Shown here: positions 6,424 to 14,102 of the stretch, piece after piece
Position numbering within the stretch: the first letter of the stretch is position 1
How the letters are laid out: every line of letters starts with the position of its first letter
NCBI GenBank assembly: GCA_029851965.1
Contig: JARKUW010000143.1
Span: 1-37,599, forward strand
DNA: 37,599 nucleotides
Reading direction: 5' to 3'
From: Bacteroidota bacterium
Lineage (GTDB): Bacteria; Bacteroidota; Bacteroidia; Sphingobacteriales; Sphingobacteriaceae
Notes under the pieces: model-generated
The model's database searches: none
Seen by the model: only the letters and a program-made list of their open reading frames with translations
What the model was told of the DNA's origin: nothing
Translations under genes and position numbers: made by a program

Positions 6424-7302
6424 ATGATTTTAGTTACAGGTGCCACAGGTGAATTTGGGTCGAAAGCCATCGGCCATTTATTAGAAAAAGGTGTTCGTCC
6501 GTCTGAGATTTCAGCATTGGTCAGAGACGTCTCGAAAGCCAAAGATCTGGAGGATAAGGGAGTTGAGTTGAGGGTAGGCGATTATACAGATCCAGCATCG
6601 CTTGCGAAAGCATTCCAGGGCATAGACAAGCTGTTGCTGGTTTCCAGCAATGATAAGCAGGCCATCGAAAACAGAACTGCACAACATAAAAATGTGATCA
6701 ACGCGGCAAAGGAAGCTCGGGTTAAGCATACCATTTATACCTCATTCGTCCGGAAGCCACATTCTGAGGATACTGCTATAGCCGCATTTCAGCATTCGCA
6801 TGTACAAACGGAAGACGCCTTAAAGAACAGCGGTATGAAGTACACGATACTTCAGAATGGCATTTACCTGGAGATGATCCCGATCTTTACGGGACAGAAA
6901 GTCGCGGAAACAGGCATGATATTTTTTCCCGCTGCGGAGGGTAAGGCAAGCTTCGTGCTTCGTGAAGAATTGGCTGAAGCTGCGGCGCATGTACTGGTAA
7001 CGGAAGGGCATGAAAATAGGATTTATCAGCTGACCAACACCGCGTCGGTATCCTTTGCTGACATCGCAAATGCACTATCTGATACCTTTGGGAAGGACAT
7101 AAAATACCAATCGCCAGCAGTTGACGAATTTGAGTCTGTAATGAAAAACGCTGGAGTACCGGACTTATACATCGGCATGTTCTCCATGTGGGCGAAAGCG
7201 ATAGAGGAGGGTGCAATGGATGTAGCGGATAACACCCTGGCGGATTTTCTGGGAAGAACGCCAACAACAATGCCGCAATTTATCAATCCGGTTTACGGCT
7301 AA
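6424..7302 (+). CDS. NmrA/QOR2-like NAD(P)H-binding oxidoreductase
   Basis: A 292-residue atypical SDR of the NmrA/quinone oxidoreductase 2 (YtfG) group. The Rossmann glycine motif is at the N-terminus (ILVTGATGEFGSKAIGHLL), followed by the DxxD-like GVELRVGDYTDPASLAKAF and the LLLVSSND strand. Relatives reduce quinones or act as NADPH sensors. It is divergent from HxlR gene 1 with two shared palindromes between them, which suggests induction by electrophiles or quinones through that repressor (inference from known qorR-qorB and yodB systems). Its 3' end overlaps the convergent HxlR gene 2 by 4 bases. Confidence 0.88.
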   Translation: MILVTGATGEFGSKAIGHLLEKGVRPSEISALVRDVSKAKDLEDKGVELRVGDYTDPASLAKAFQGIDKLLLVSSNDKQAIENRTAQHKNVINAAKEARVKHTIYTSFVRKPHSEDTAIAAFQHSHVQTEDALKNSGMKYTILQNGIYLEMIPIFTGQKVAETGMIFFPAAEGKASFVLREELAEAAAHVLVTEGHENRIYQLTNTASVSFADIANALSDTFGKDIKYQSPAVDEFESVMKNAGVPDLYIGMFSMWAKAIEEGAMDVADNTLADFLGRTPTTMPQFINPVYG

Positions 7303-7640
7303 ATCATCTGGCTTTTTTTAATGGTTCGTTGTCTGAATTCGACGGACCATTGTTTCATTTGATCAATAACAGGTTTCAGGGTTAACCCGTCTTTGGTCAA
7401 GCTGTATTCAACAGTGATGGGAACGGTATTGAATGTTTGTCGTTTCAGTATGCCGATCGCTTCTAAGTCTTTAAACTCCTTGATGAGCATCTTAGGTGAA
7501 ATTCCTTTCACTTCCCTTTCCAGTTCTTTGAATCTTTTTTTACCAAAGTACAGGTTTGTTAGGATGTGAAGTTTCCACTTGCCGCCCAATACTTTCATTA
7601 TAAACTGCATGTCGTCGATATGTGTTCCGCAAATTTCCAT
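7299..7640 (-). CDS. HxlR-family transcriptional regulator 2
   Basis: A 113-residue HxlR regulator: FIMKVLGGKWKLHILTNLYFGKKRFKELEREVKGISPKMLIKEFKDLEAIGIL is the winged-helix core, and VTVEYSLT-like wing and TLKPVIDQMKQW complete it. An N-terminal Cys (MEICGTH) is in place for redox sensing as in other family members, which is not proven here. Its stop overlaps the NmrA-like gene by 4 bases, tail to tail. It is divergent from the SDR gene at 7890; a long-spaced inverted repeat (7695-7726) in the intergenic region may be its operator. Confidence 0.92.
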   Translation of the reverse strand: MEICGTHIDDMQFIMKVLGGKWKLHILTNLYFGKKRFKELEREVKGISPKMLIKEFKDLEAIGILKRQTFNTVPITVEYSLTKDGLTLKPVIDQMKQWSVEFRQRTIKKSQMI

Positions 7641-7694
7641 AAGGTGTATTCTTGTGTGTATTGATTTACAGTAAGCTATATAATCCTATGTTAA

Positions 7695-7726
7695 TATACT
7701 TTCCGGTAACTGCTTGCTAAAGTATA
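7695..7726. promoter_or_regulatory. Candidate operator between HxlR gene 2 and the SDR gene
   Basis: TATACTTT, 16 bases, AAAGTATA: perfect 8-bp arms. The TATAC core is the same as in the operators beside HxlR gene 1. No convincing TAnnTTTG was found in the remaining ~190 bases before the SDR gene. Confidence 0.4.
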
Positions 7727-7889
7727 GTGTTGGATTTACATTCACAAACAATGCCTGATATTGGAGGATGGTAAAGTTAAAGAAGCAGTATACGGCCTTT
7801 CATTTTGGTTACAGATGTCCTTGATTTGGTTATCGGGGAGCGGCTCTGGTTTGTGAGATTTGGTTTATTCATTTACTAAATCAAAAATT

Positions 7890-8663
7890 ATGGAAAGTCA
7901 GATTGAATCATCAGCCAATCAGCCGCTTGTGGCCCTTGTAACGGGTGCCAACCAGGGCGTAGGATTTCAGACTGCAAAAGCGCTTGCAGGTAATGGTTAT
8001 CGGGTATATATCGGGTCCCGTAACCTGGGCAACGGCGAAAAGGCAGCCGCCGGGATTGGCGCAAATGCATATGCCATCCAACTTGATGTTACACAGCAAG
8101 CGAGCATTGATGCTGCAGTCGCACGCATACAAGAGGAGCAAGGTCGTCTGGACCTGCTCGTGAACAATGCAGGCATAGCCCATGCGGGTAAACCAGGCCG
8201 CACATTAGAAGAGATCATGGAAGATGGGCGCGCCGTTCATGCAGCTCTGGATGAGGTACGGGCGGTCTGGGAGACCAACGTGTTCGGTGTTATTGCAGTT
8301 ACACAGGCGACGCTGCCCTTGCTCAGAAAATCGTCGGCAGCACGTATTGTTAATGTTTCCAGCGGCCTGGGGTCACTCACCTGGATAGCTGATCCGGCTT
8401 GCTGGGCGAGGGAACATTTCGGTGTGGTTTATGCCGCTTCGAAAACAGCACTTAACGCCGTCACAATGGCCTTTGCCATAGAACTGGAAAAGGAAAATAT
8501 TAAGGTTAATGCGGTGAGTCCCGGGTATACGGCTACGGCGTTGAACAACTTTCAGGGCACCGATTCACTGGAGACAGGCTCCCGTGAACCGATCCGTGTG
8601 GCATTGGAAACAAATGGCCCTACGGCTACTTTCACCGGTCCGGATGGCCCGCTTCCCTGGTAG
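7890..8663 (+). CDS. Short-chain dehydrogenase/reductase (SDR)
   Basis: A 257-residue classical SDR. The start is set at the ATG at 7890; the ORF-track extension from 7860 adds a non-conserved leader. Motifs in order: TGANQGVG nucleotide-binding turn, LVNNAGIAH, the catalytic Ser region (RIVNVSSGLGSL), YAASKTALN with the YxxxK pair, and VNAVSPGYTATALN. It resembles carbonyl reductase-like SDRs, so NADPH-dependent reduction of a carbonyl is likely; the substrate is unknown. It is divergent from HxlR gene 2 and followed after 19 bases by AraC gene 2, so these two may be co-transcribed. Confidence 0.92.
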   Translation: MESQIESSANQPLVALVTGANQGVGFQTAKALAGNGYRVYIGSRNLGNGEKAAAGIGANAYAIQLDVTQQASIDAAVARIQEEQGRLDLLVNNAGIAHAGKPGRTLEEIMEDGRAVHAALDEVRAVWETNVFGVIAVTQATLPLLRKSSAARIVNVSSGLGSLTWIADPACWAREHFGVVYAASKTALNAVTMAFAIELEKENIKVNAVSPGYTATALNNFQGTDSLETGSREPIRVALETNGPTATFTGPDGPLPW

Positions 8664-8682
8664 TTAATTGTTATCTTTAGTT

Positions 8683-9600
8683 ATGAAAAGTGAAATGCAG
8701 AAAATCAGTAAACTGGAGTCCATACCGGAAATGCACCGTATGTTGGGGATTTCCGGCCCTGTTCATCCATTGATCACGCTGATCGATCGTGCGAACGGGC
8801 AGATCGACATGTCCCGCCTACCAGCGAGCTATGTTTCCGGTTTCTATAAGATCTCTTTTATTTCTAAACTGGGCGGAAAGTTCAAGTATGGCCAGGGCTA
8901 CTATGATTTCAATGAAGGCAGTCTTTTGTTCACGGCACCAAACCAGGTTGTAGGCGGTGTGGGAAGCTACCGGGATAGTGAAGGTTATTCGCTGATCTTC
9001 CATCCGGATTTCCTGCAGGGCTATCCATTGGCGAGGAAGATTAAGAATTACGGCTTTTTTTCTTATGCGATCAATGAGGCGCTGCACCTATCGGAACAGG
9101 AAAGATCGACTATGCTGGCGATCTTTAGCATTGTAAGGGAAGAGTTAAACAGCCGGCTTGATGATTTTAGCCAGGAGGTGATTATCTCCCAGATTGAGTT
9201 GCTGCTGAGTTATTCCAAACGTTTTTACAAGCGTCAGTTCTTGACGCGGCAGGCTGTTGCCAGTGATCTGCTTCAGCAACTGGAAGATCTGCTAAATGGC
9301 TATTTTGAAGAGGAGGCGGCTGCTACACATGGCATACCGACGGTACAATACCTTGCAGACCGGTTGAACTATACGCCCAATTATCTAAGTGATATGCTTC
9401 GTTCGGTTAGCGGACTGAATGCGCAACAGCATATCCATTTAAAGCTGATTGAAAAATCCAAGGAGCTGCTGTCCGGCACCAACATGACCATCAGCGAAGT
9501 TGCATATGAATTGGGCTTTGAACATCCGCAATCCTTCAGCAGGCTTTTCAAATTGAAAACGCAGGTGTCGCCAGTGCAATACAGATCCGCTTTCATTTGA
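8683..9600 (+). CDS. AraC-family transcriptional regulator, copy 2
   Basis: A 305-residue AraC regulator paralogous to the one at 5004. The ORF-track start (8668) is TTG; the ATG at 8683 gives the same length as copy 1. Shared blocks include IPEMHRMLGISGPVHPLITLID near the N-terminus, LDDFSQEVIISQIELLLSYSKRFYKRQF in the middle, and the HTH region PTVQYLADRLNYTPNYLSDMLR plus ISEVAYELGFEHPQSFSRLFKLKTQVSP. It sits directly downstream of an SDR gene, as copy 1 sits downstream of an NmrA-like remnant, so each regulator accompanies an oxidoreductase and abuts a GIN cassette. The effector is unknown. Confidence 0.92.
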   Translation: MKSEMQKISKLESIPEMHRMLGISGPVHPLITLIDRANGQIDMSRLPASYVSGFYKISFISKLGGKFKYGQGYYDFNEGSLLFTAPNQVVGGVGSYRDSEGYSLIFHPDFLQGYPLARKIKNYGFFSYAINEALHLSEQERSTMLAIFSIVREELNSRLDDFSQEVIISQIELLLSYSKRFYKRQFLTRQAVASDLLQQLEDLLNGYFEEEAAATHGIPTVQYLADRLNYTPNYLSDMLRSVSGLNAQQHIHLKLIEKSKELLSGTNMTISEVAYELGFEHPQSFSRLFKLKTQVSPVQYRSAFI

Positions 9601-9618
9601 TTGGATCTGAAACAAGAA

Positions 9619-9641
9619 CAGCTGCCTTGTAGGGGCAGCTG
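9619..9641. terminator. Bidirectional terminator between AraC gene 2 and GIN gene B
   Basis: CAGCTGCC, 7-base loop, GGCAGCTG. The stem core and part of the flanks (CTTTATG) match the hairpin at 3742-3769, so it looks like part of the duplicated GIN unit. T-runs are weaker than in the first copy. Confidence 0.7.
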
Positions 9642-9663
9642 CATCTTTATGTGGAATTGTGTG

Positions 9664-10275
9664 CTAGTTCGACGCGGTCATTACAGCTGGATCTGCTTTC
9701 ATCATTTCCTCGGAAGCATATGATTCTGATTTCAAGCTGGAGAAGTTACCTGTTTTCAGGTTTTTCATGTTGCTGGCCACCAGGGTACTTTGATCTGCAG
9801 TACCGTCCAGTTTCAATATCGCATCATCTTTTACGACGGTATATAAACTTTTTGCCGTTGTCTTGATCCTGGCGGATGCGGTATGGCTTAGAAACAACTG
9901 AAGGTACTTAACATCGAATTTGTTGCTGGTTACGACCACTGAGCCCCCGTACGCTTCCACTCTTTCCAAATCTTTCATTGTGATGTTTAGCGTCACCAGT
10001 TCTGATTCTGCAGAGTGGATGTAGAGTGTTTTTCCGTTTGTCACTACAGATGTCCTAGAGGGATTGTAGTTTTCTGTGCCAAATACGTTCTGCTTGTCAC
10101 CTTGCGTTAATACAATCTTCACATTTCCACTTACCCAGATTCTGTTGAAGGTAAGAGCGGGACGAGGTGTAACCTGGGATGGTACAGGCTCCGCTGCGAA
10201 GGTTGTTGCCACTGATGAGGTTAGTATTACCGCTGCTACTGCTGCTGCGAATAATGTTCTGGCTAGGTTTTTCAT
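9664..10275 (-). CDS. Secreted GIN-domain (DUF2807-like) protein, copy B
   Basis: A 203-residue paralogue of GIN A and C, aligning without gaps. The signal peptide (MKNLARTLFAAAVAAVILTSS..., cleavage after TFAA) and the NRIWVSGNVKIVLTQGD hallmark are present. It is the most diverged of the three in the middle (HSAESELVTLNITMKDLERVEAYGGSVVV). The gap to GIN C upstream is only 25 bases with no promoter, so it is read as the second gene of a C-B operon and ends at the hairpin 9619-9641. Function unknown. Confidence 0.85.
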   Translation of the reverse strand: MKNLARTLFAAAVAAVILTSSVATTFAAEPVPSQVTPRPALTFNRIWVSGNVKIVLTQGDKQNVFGTENYNPSRTSVVTNGKTLYIHSAESELVTLNITMKDLERVEAYGGSVVVTSNKFDVKYLQLFLSHTASARIKTTAKSLYTVVKDDAILKLDGTADQSTLVASNMKNLKTGNFSSLKSESYASEEMMKADPAVMTASN

Positions 10276-10300
10276 GTCTTTATAGATTAAAACTGATTTT

Positions 10301-10912
10301 CTATTTTGATGCCGTCATTGCAGTTTGATCGCCATTCATGATCGCTTCAGAGGCGAACGATTCATGCTTAAGGCTTGCAAAATCATTTAACTTGATGTTT
10401 TTCATGTTGCGGGCCACCATCGTGCTTTTATCTGCAGTACCATTAAGTTTCAATATGGCGTCATCCTTTACGACGGTATACAAACTTTTGGCGGTGGTTT
10501 TAATTTTTACGTTGGCGCTGTGGCTCAGGAACAACTGAAGATTCTTAACATCGAAGTTGTTGCTCGCTACGACAACCGACTTTCCGTATGCTTCAATTCT
10601 TTCCAGATCTTTAACGGTGATGTTTAGTGTCACCTGGTTTGATTCCAGCGAGTTGATGTAGAGGGTTTGTCCATTGCTCAATACCGATGTTTTTGACGCA
10701 TCGTAGTTGTCGGTACCCACTACGCTCTGTGTATCTCCTTTTTTCAATATGATCTTCACGTTTCCGCTTACCCATATCCGGTTTACGCTTTTCATTGAAG
10801 AAGGTGTTACTGTTGTGGTAACCGGCTCAGCAGCGAAAGTTGTTGCTGCTGAAGATGTTAATACTGCGGCTGCTATGGCTGCTGCGAATAATGTTTTGGC
10901 TAGATTTTTCAT
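10301..10912 (-). CDS. Secreted GIN-domain (DUF2807-like) protein, copy C
   Basis: A 203-residue exported GIN-domain protein, first gene of the C-B operon. The signal peptide (MKNLAKTLFAAAIAAAVLTSS) is followed by the domain hallmark NRIWVSGNVKIILKKGD and the shared FDVKNLQLFLSHSANVKIKTTAKSLYTVVKDDAILKLNG block. Its end (AIMNGDQTAM) and 3' flank resemble GIN A more than GIN B. It is driven by the same type of ECF promoter as GIN A and carries the same 35-bp upstream repeat. Family proteins are secreted or surface beta-helical proteins of unknown role. Confidence 0.85.
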   Translation of the reverse strand: MKNLAKTLFAAAIAAAVLTSSAATTFAAEPVTTTVTPSSMKSVNRIWVSGNVKIILKKGDTQSVVGTDNYDASKTSVLSNGQTLYINSLESNQVTLNITVKDLERIEAYGKSVVVASNNFDVKNLQLFLSHSANVKIKTTAKSLYTVVKDDAILKLNGTADKSTMVARNMKNIKLNDFASLKHESFASEAIMNGDQTAMTASK

Positions 10913-10950
10913 GGCTTTATGATTTTAAGGTTTTTGTTGTTTTTTGTTAT

Positions 10951-10979
10951 TAAGACGCCTTCCCACGAAAAACGTTGCA
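10951..10979 (-). promoter_or_regulatory. ECF-sigma-type promoter of the GIN C-B operon
   Basis: On the minus strand TGCAACGTTTT then CGTCTTA, with AAC and CGTC again exactly 16 bases apart. The leader ACAAAAAACAACAAA and the CATAAAGCC before the ATG are also shared with GIN A. Confidence 0.65.
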
Positions 10980-11011
10980 GGCAAAAAGGAGATAATATAC
11001 GATCATGAGCG

Positions 11012-11046
11012 GCCTTTAGACCAACGCCTGTAATCTCTCGACGAAC
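11012..11046. repeat. 35-bp perfect repeat, copy 2 (upstream of GIN C)
   Basis: Identical to 4522-4556. Its right end marks the point where similarity to the GIN A locus stops; the next bases belong to a gene tail with coding character (11034-11135). Confidence 0.9.
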
Positions 11047-11135
11047 TGGATCTCTTTGCGAAGGGACGTGGATATCAGAAGGCTGAGGAACTGGCTTTCT
11101 TGTTTAAGGAAAAGTTGCAAATGCTTAACAATTAG
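11034..11135 (+). pseudogene. Possible 3' tail of a lost plus-strand gene
   Basis: After an in-frame TAA at 11031 the frame reads SLDELDLFAKGRGYQKAEELAFLFKEKLQ..., ending at TAG 11133-11135. The composition is that of an amphipathic C-terminal helix and looks like real protein, but there is no start codon except a late Met, and the left part lies in the 35-bp repeat. I do not recognise the family. It may be a gene whose 5' part was replaced by the GIN cassette, parallel to the NmrA remnant beside GIN A. A chance reading is possible. Confidence 0.35.
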
Positions 11136-11215
11136 GTGTTAAGGGGTCTTTGTTTGCGAGAGAACAGTCCTTTTTAGCCCATCCCTCTTCTTCCTTTTTT
11201 TACTGAATTTTCGTC

Positions 11216-11246
11216 TTGTTTTAATACCTATAATTAATTAGCTTTG
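11216..11246 (+). promoter_or_regulatory. Promoter of the MarR/beta-oxidation operon
   Basis: TTG (11216-11218), 20 bases, TAGCTTTG (11239-11246), a good match to the Bacteroidota consensus. It lies 20 bases before the MarR ATG at 11267. Confidence 0.7.
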
Positions 11247-11247
11247 T

Positions 11248-11259
11248 TATGCAAGCATA
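11248..11259. promoter_or_regulatory. Candidate MarR operator
   Basis: TATGC-AA-GCATA, a perfect inverted repeat immediately after the -7 element, at the expected transcription start. A second palindrome TAATTAATTA (11231-11240) overlaps the spacer. Binding there would block transcription of the operon. Confidence 0.5.
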
Positions 11260-11266
11260 GTAATTG

Positions 11267-11725
11267 ATGAAACAGCAGGAAACAATAGATTATTTTTTGA
11301 AAGTAGTTTGGCAGAATGTGTCCAACGTGTACAACCAGATTGCATCAGGCTTTGGCATTACGCAGTCTATTGGTTACGTGTTGATTAACATTGATAAGGA
11401 GGGCACTGCAGTTTCCCAGCTTGCGGCCCTGCTTGCCGTAAAAGCGACGAGTCTTTCCAGGATGCTGAATAACATGGAGGAGCTTGGACTGATCTACCGG
11501 GAGGCATCTTCCGGCGACCGGCGTTCTGTAAAAGTGTTCCTTACGGAGTTCGGAAAAGAGAAGCGGCAGGTTGCAAGGGACGTCGTGGTTTCTTTTAATG
11601 AATACCTGAATGAAAATCTGACGGTGCAGGAAAAGAATAATCTGGTCGCCACTTTGCAAAAATTGAACAAACTCACATTAGCATATACAAGCACGATAGA
11701 AAATGATGAACAAAAGAATAAATAG
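11267..11725 (+). CDS. MarR-family transcriptional regulator of the beta-oxidation operon
   Basis: A 152-residue winged-helix regulator. The track start at 11264 is TTG; the ATG at 11267 is preferred. The MarR core is visible: GITQSIGYVLINIDKEGTAVSQLAALLAVKATSLSRMLNNMEELGLIYREASSGDRRSVKVFLTEFGK, with the recognition helix around TSLSRML and the wing DRRSVKV. It is the first gene of the operon and overlaps the next gene by 23 bases, indicating translational coupling. By position it likely senses an acyl-CoA or fatty acid and represses the operon, as FadR/FabT-like regulators do elsewhere; the ligand is inference. Confidence 0.92.
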   Translation: MKQQETIDYFLKVVWQNVSNVYNQIASGFGITQSIGYVLINIDKEGTAVSQLAALLAVKATSLSRMLNNMEELGLIYREASSGDRRSVKVFLTEFGKEKRQVARDVVVSFNEYLNENLTVQEKNNLVATLQKLNKLTLAYTSTIENDEQKNK

Positions 11726-14066
11726 GGTTGCAGTATTGGGCTCCGGTATAATGGGGTCGAGGATCGCCTGTCATTTTGCGAATATTGGCGTAGAGGTATT
11801 GTTGCTGGACATTTCGCCAAAGGAAGGTCCGCGGAACAGCATCGTTGATGCTGCTTTACAAAATGCGATTAAGAGTAATCCCTCGCCGGTGTACTCGAAG
11901 AAAGTTGTTAAGAAGATCACGACAGGAAATTTTGAGGATGACATGGCCCGGATTGCCAATTGCGACTGGATCATTGAGGTTGTTGTAGAGAATTTAGATA
12001 TTAAGAAGAAAGTTTTTGACCAGGTAGAGCAGTTCCGCAAAGCGGGTACGCTGGTGACCTCGAATACTTCCGGAATACCGATACATCTGATGGCCGAAGG
12101 AAGGTCTGAGGACTTTAAAGCGAATTTTTGTGGCACGCACTTTTTCAACCCGCCGCGTTATCTGAGGCTGCTGGAGATCATTCCGACGCCTTTTACAAAC
12201 CCAGAACTGGTGGATTTCCTAATGCACTATGGCGACAAGTTTTTGGGAAAAACGACTGTATTGTGTAAAGATACACCGGCATTTATAGCCAACCGGGTGG
12301 GCGTGTATTCCATTATGGCTTTATTGCATCTGGTGGAGAAAATGGACCTTACCGTGGAGGAGGTAGATAAGTTTACCGGCCCTGCGTTGGGACGGCCGAA
12401 GTCGGCCACCTTCCGCACCACGGATGTGGTTGGCCTGGATACGATGATTAAAGTTGCCAAGGGGCTGTATGACAACTGTCCGGAGGATAAGGCACACGAG
12501 CTTTTCAAGCTTCCGGCCTATGTAGAAAAGATGGAGGCCAACAACTGGCTGGGTGATAAAACCAAGCAGGGCTTCTACAAGAAAACCAAAACTGCCGAGG
12601 GGAAGACGGAGATTCTGGCGCTGGACCTGAAAACATTAACCTATCGTCCGCAGGAGAAAGTAAAGTCGCCTACACTGGAGCTGACCAAACCCATTGAAAG
12701 TGTAAGGGACCGGATGAAGGTGTTTGCTTCCGGAAAGGATAAAGCTGCTGAACTGTTCCGGGCTTCGTCATTTGGCTTGTTCGAGTACGTTTCAGACCGG
12801 ATACCGGAAATCTCGGATGAGCTTTACCGCATAGACGATGCGATGCGTGCAGGCTTCGGCTGGGACCTTGGTCCGTTTGAGCTTTGGGATGCCGTGGGTC
12901 TGCAGGAATCCTTAACCGGTATGGAAGCTTATGGCCATCAGCCTGCGGCCTGGGTACGTGAAATGCTTGATGCAGGACATACCGCCTTTTATAAAGTTGA
13001 AGAAGGCATAAAAAAATACTACGACATTCCAACGAAAACCTATAAGGCGTTGCCAGGGTCTGAAGCCTATATTGTGTTGGACAACATCCGGGCGAATAAA
13101 ACCATCTGGAAGAATTCAGGTGCTTCAATTATTGACCTTGGCGACGGAATACTCAATGTGGAGTTTCATTCTAAGATGAATACAATAGGTGGCGATACGC
13201 TTCAGGCGATCAATAAAGCCATTGATCTTGCGGAAAAGGAATACCGCGGACTGGTCATCGGAAATGACGGCGCCAACTTCTCCGCTGGTGCGAATGTGGG
13301 TATGATCTTCATGATGGCCGTCGAGCAGGAATGGGATGAGTTGAATATGGCGGTCAAACTGTTTCAGAATACGTCCATGCGGATCCGCTATTCTTCTATT
13401 CCCGTGGTGGTAGCGCCGCATAACCTGACTTTGGGTGGTGGCTGTGAATTCAGCCTGCATGCCGATCATGTGCAACTGAATGCAGAAACCTATATGGGGT
13501 TAGTGGAATTCGGCGTTGGTGTAATACCCGGTGGTGGTGGAACCAAAGAATTTGCCTTGCGCGCATCTGATGCCTACAAAGATGATCAGATTGTGCAGAA
13601 TGCTTTAAAGGAGCGTTTCCTGACCATTGGAATGGCGAAAGTATCTACCTCTGCCGTTGAAGCATTTGAGCTCGGTTATCTGGAAGCAGATAAGTTCTCC
13701 ATTTCGATGAACCGGAGCCGCCTGATCGCCGATGCGAAAGCAAAAGCCATTGAGCTTGCGGAAGCCGGATATACACAACCGGTTCGGCGCAAGGACATCA
13801 AAGTTCTTGGAAAGCAAGGTCTGGGGATTGTTTACGCAGGTGCAAACTCGATGTACGCCGGTCATTTTATTTCAGAACACGATAAGAAGATCTCCGAGAA
13901 ACTGGGCTGGGTATTGTGTGGCGGGGACCTGTCTACACCAACCGAAGTTACGGAGCAGTACCTGCTGGATCTGGAAAGAGAAGCGTTTCTATCCTTATGC
14001 GGAGAGCGTAAAACTTTAGAGCGGATTCAGAGCATTGTAACCAAGGGAAAACCTTTAAGAAACTAA
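11703..14066 (+). CDS. 3-hydroxyacyl-CoA dehydrogenase / enoyl-CoA hydratase fusion
   Basis: A 787-residue bifunctional beta-oxidation enzyme. The N-terminal half is the NAD-binding 3-hydroxyacyl-CoA dehydrogenase (VAVLGSGIMGSRIACHFA with GxGxxG; CGTHFFNPPRYLRLLEIIPTP with the catalytic His; DTPAFIANRVG), followed by the helical C-domain (LGRPKSATFRTTDVVGLD, WLGDKTKQGFYKK). The C-terminal ~300 residues are an enoyl-CoA hydratase/crotonase fold (VIGNDGANFSAGANVGMIF and GGGCEFSLHADHVQ..., EFGVGVIPGGGGTKE). The order is reversed relative to E. coli FadB, which has hydratase first. It hydrates enoyl-CoA and oxidises the product to 3-ketoacyl-CoA for the thiolase next door. The ATG at 11703 lies within the MarR gene; a second ATG follows at once (11706). 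Confidence 0.95.
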   Translation: MMNKRINRVAVLGSGIMGSRIACHFANIGVEVLLLDISPKEGPRNSIVDAALQNAIKSNPSPVYSKKVVKKITTGNFEDDMARIANCDWIIEVVVENLDIKKKVFDQVEQFRKAGTLVTSNTSGIPIHLMAEGRSEDFKANFCGTHFFNPPRYLRLLEIIPTPFTNPELVDFLMHYGDKFLGKTTVLCKDTPAFIANRVGVYSIMALLHLVEKMDLTVEEVDKFTGPALGRPKSATFRTTDVVGLDTMIKVAKGLYDNCPEDKAHELFKLPAYVEKMEANNWLGDKTKQGFYKKTKTAEGKTEILALDLKTLTYRPQEKVKSPTLELTKPIESVRDRMKVFASGKDKAAELFRASSFGLFEYVSDRIPEISDELYRIDDAMRAGFGWDLGPFELWDAVGLQESLTGMEAYGHQPAAWVREMLDAGHTAFYKVEEGIKKYYDIPTKTYKALPGSEAYIVLDNIRANKTIWKNSGASIIDLGDGILNVEFHSKMNTIGGDTLQAINKAIDLAEKEYRGLVIGNDGANFSAGANVGMIFMMAVEQEWDELNMAVKLFQNTSMRIRYSSIPVVVAPHNLTLGGGCEFSLHADHVQLNAETYMGLVEFGVGVIPGGGGTKEFALRASDAYKDDQIVQNALKERFLTIGMAKVSTSAVEAFELGYLEADKFSISMNRSRLIADAKAKAIELAEAGYTQPVRRKDIKVLGKQGLGIVYAGANSMYAGHFISEHDKKISEKLGWVLCGGDLSTPTEVTEQYLLDLEREAFLSLCGERKTLERIQSIVTKGKPLRN

Positions 14067-14102
14067 GCATTGGGAGACCGAAGATTTAAATTGAAGAACA
14101 TT

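Noticed and set aside
12670-13128. 152-aa minus-strand ORF
   Set aside because: Shadow of the hydroxyacyl-CoA dehydrogenase/hydratase fusion; low-complexity composition and no motif.
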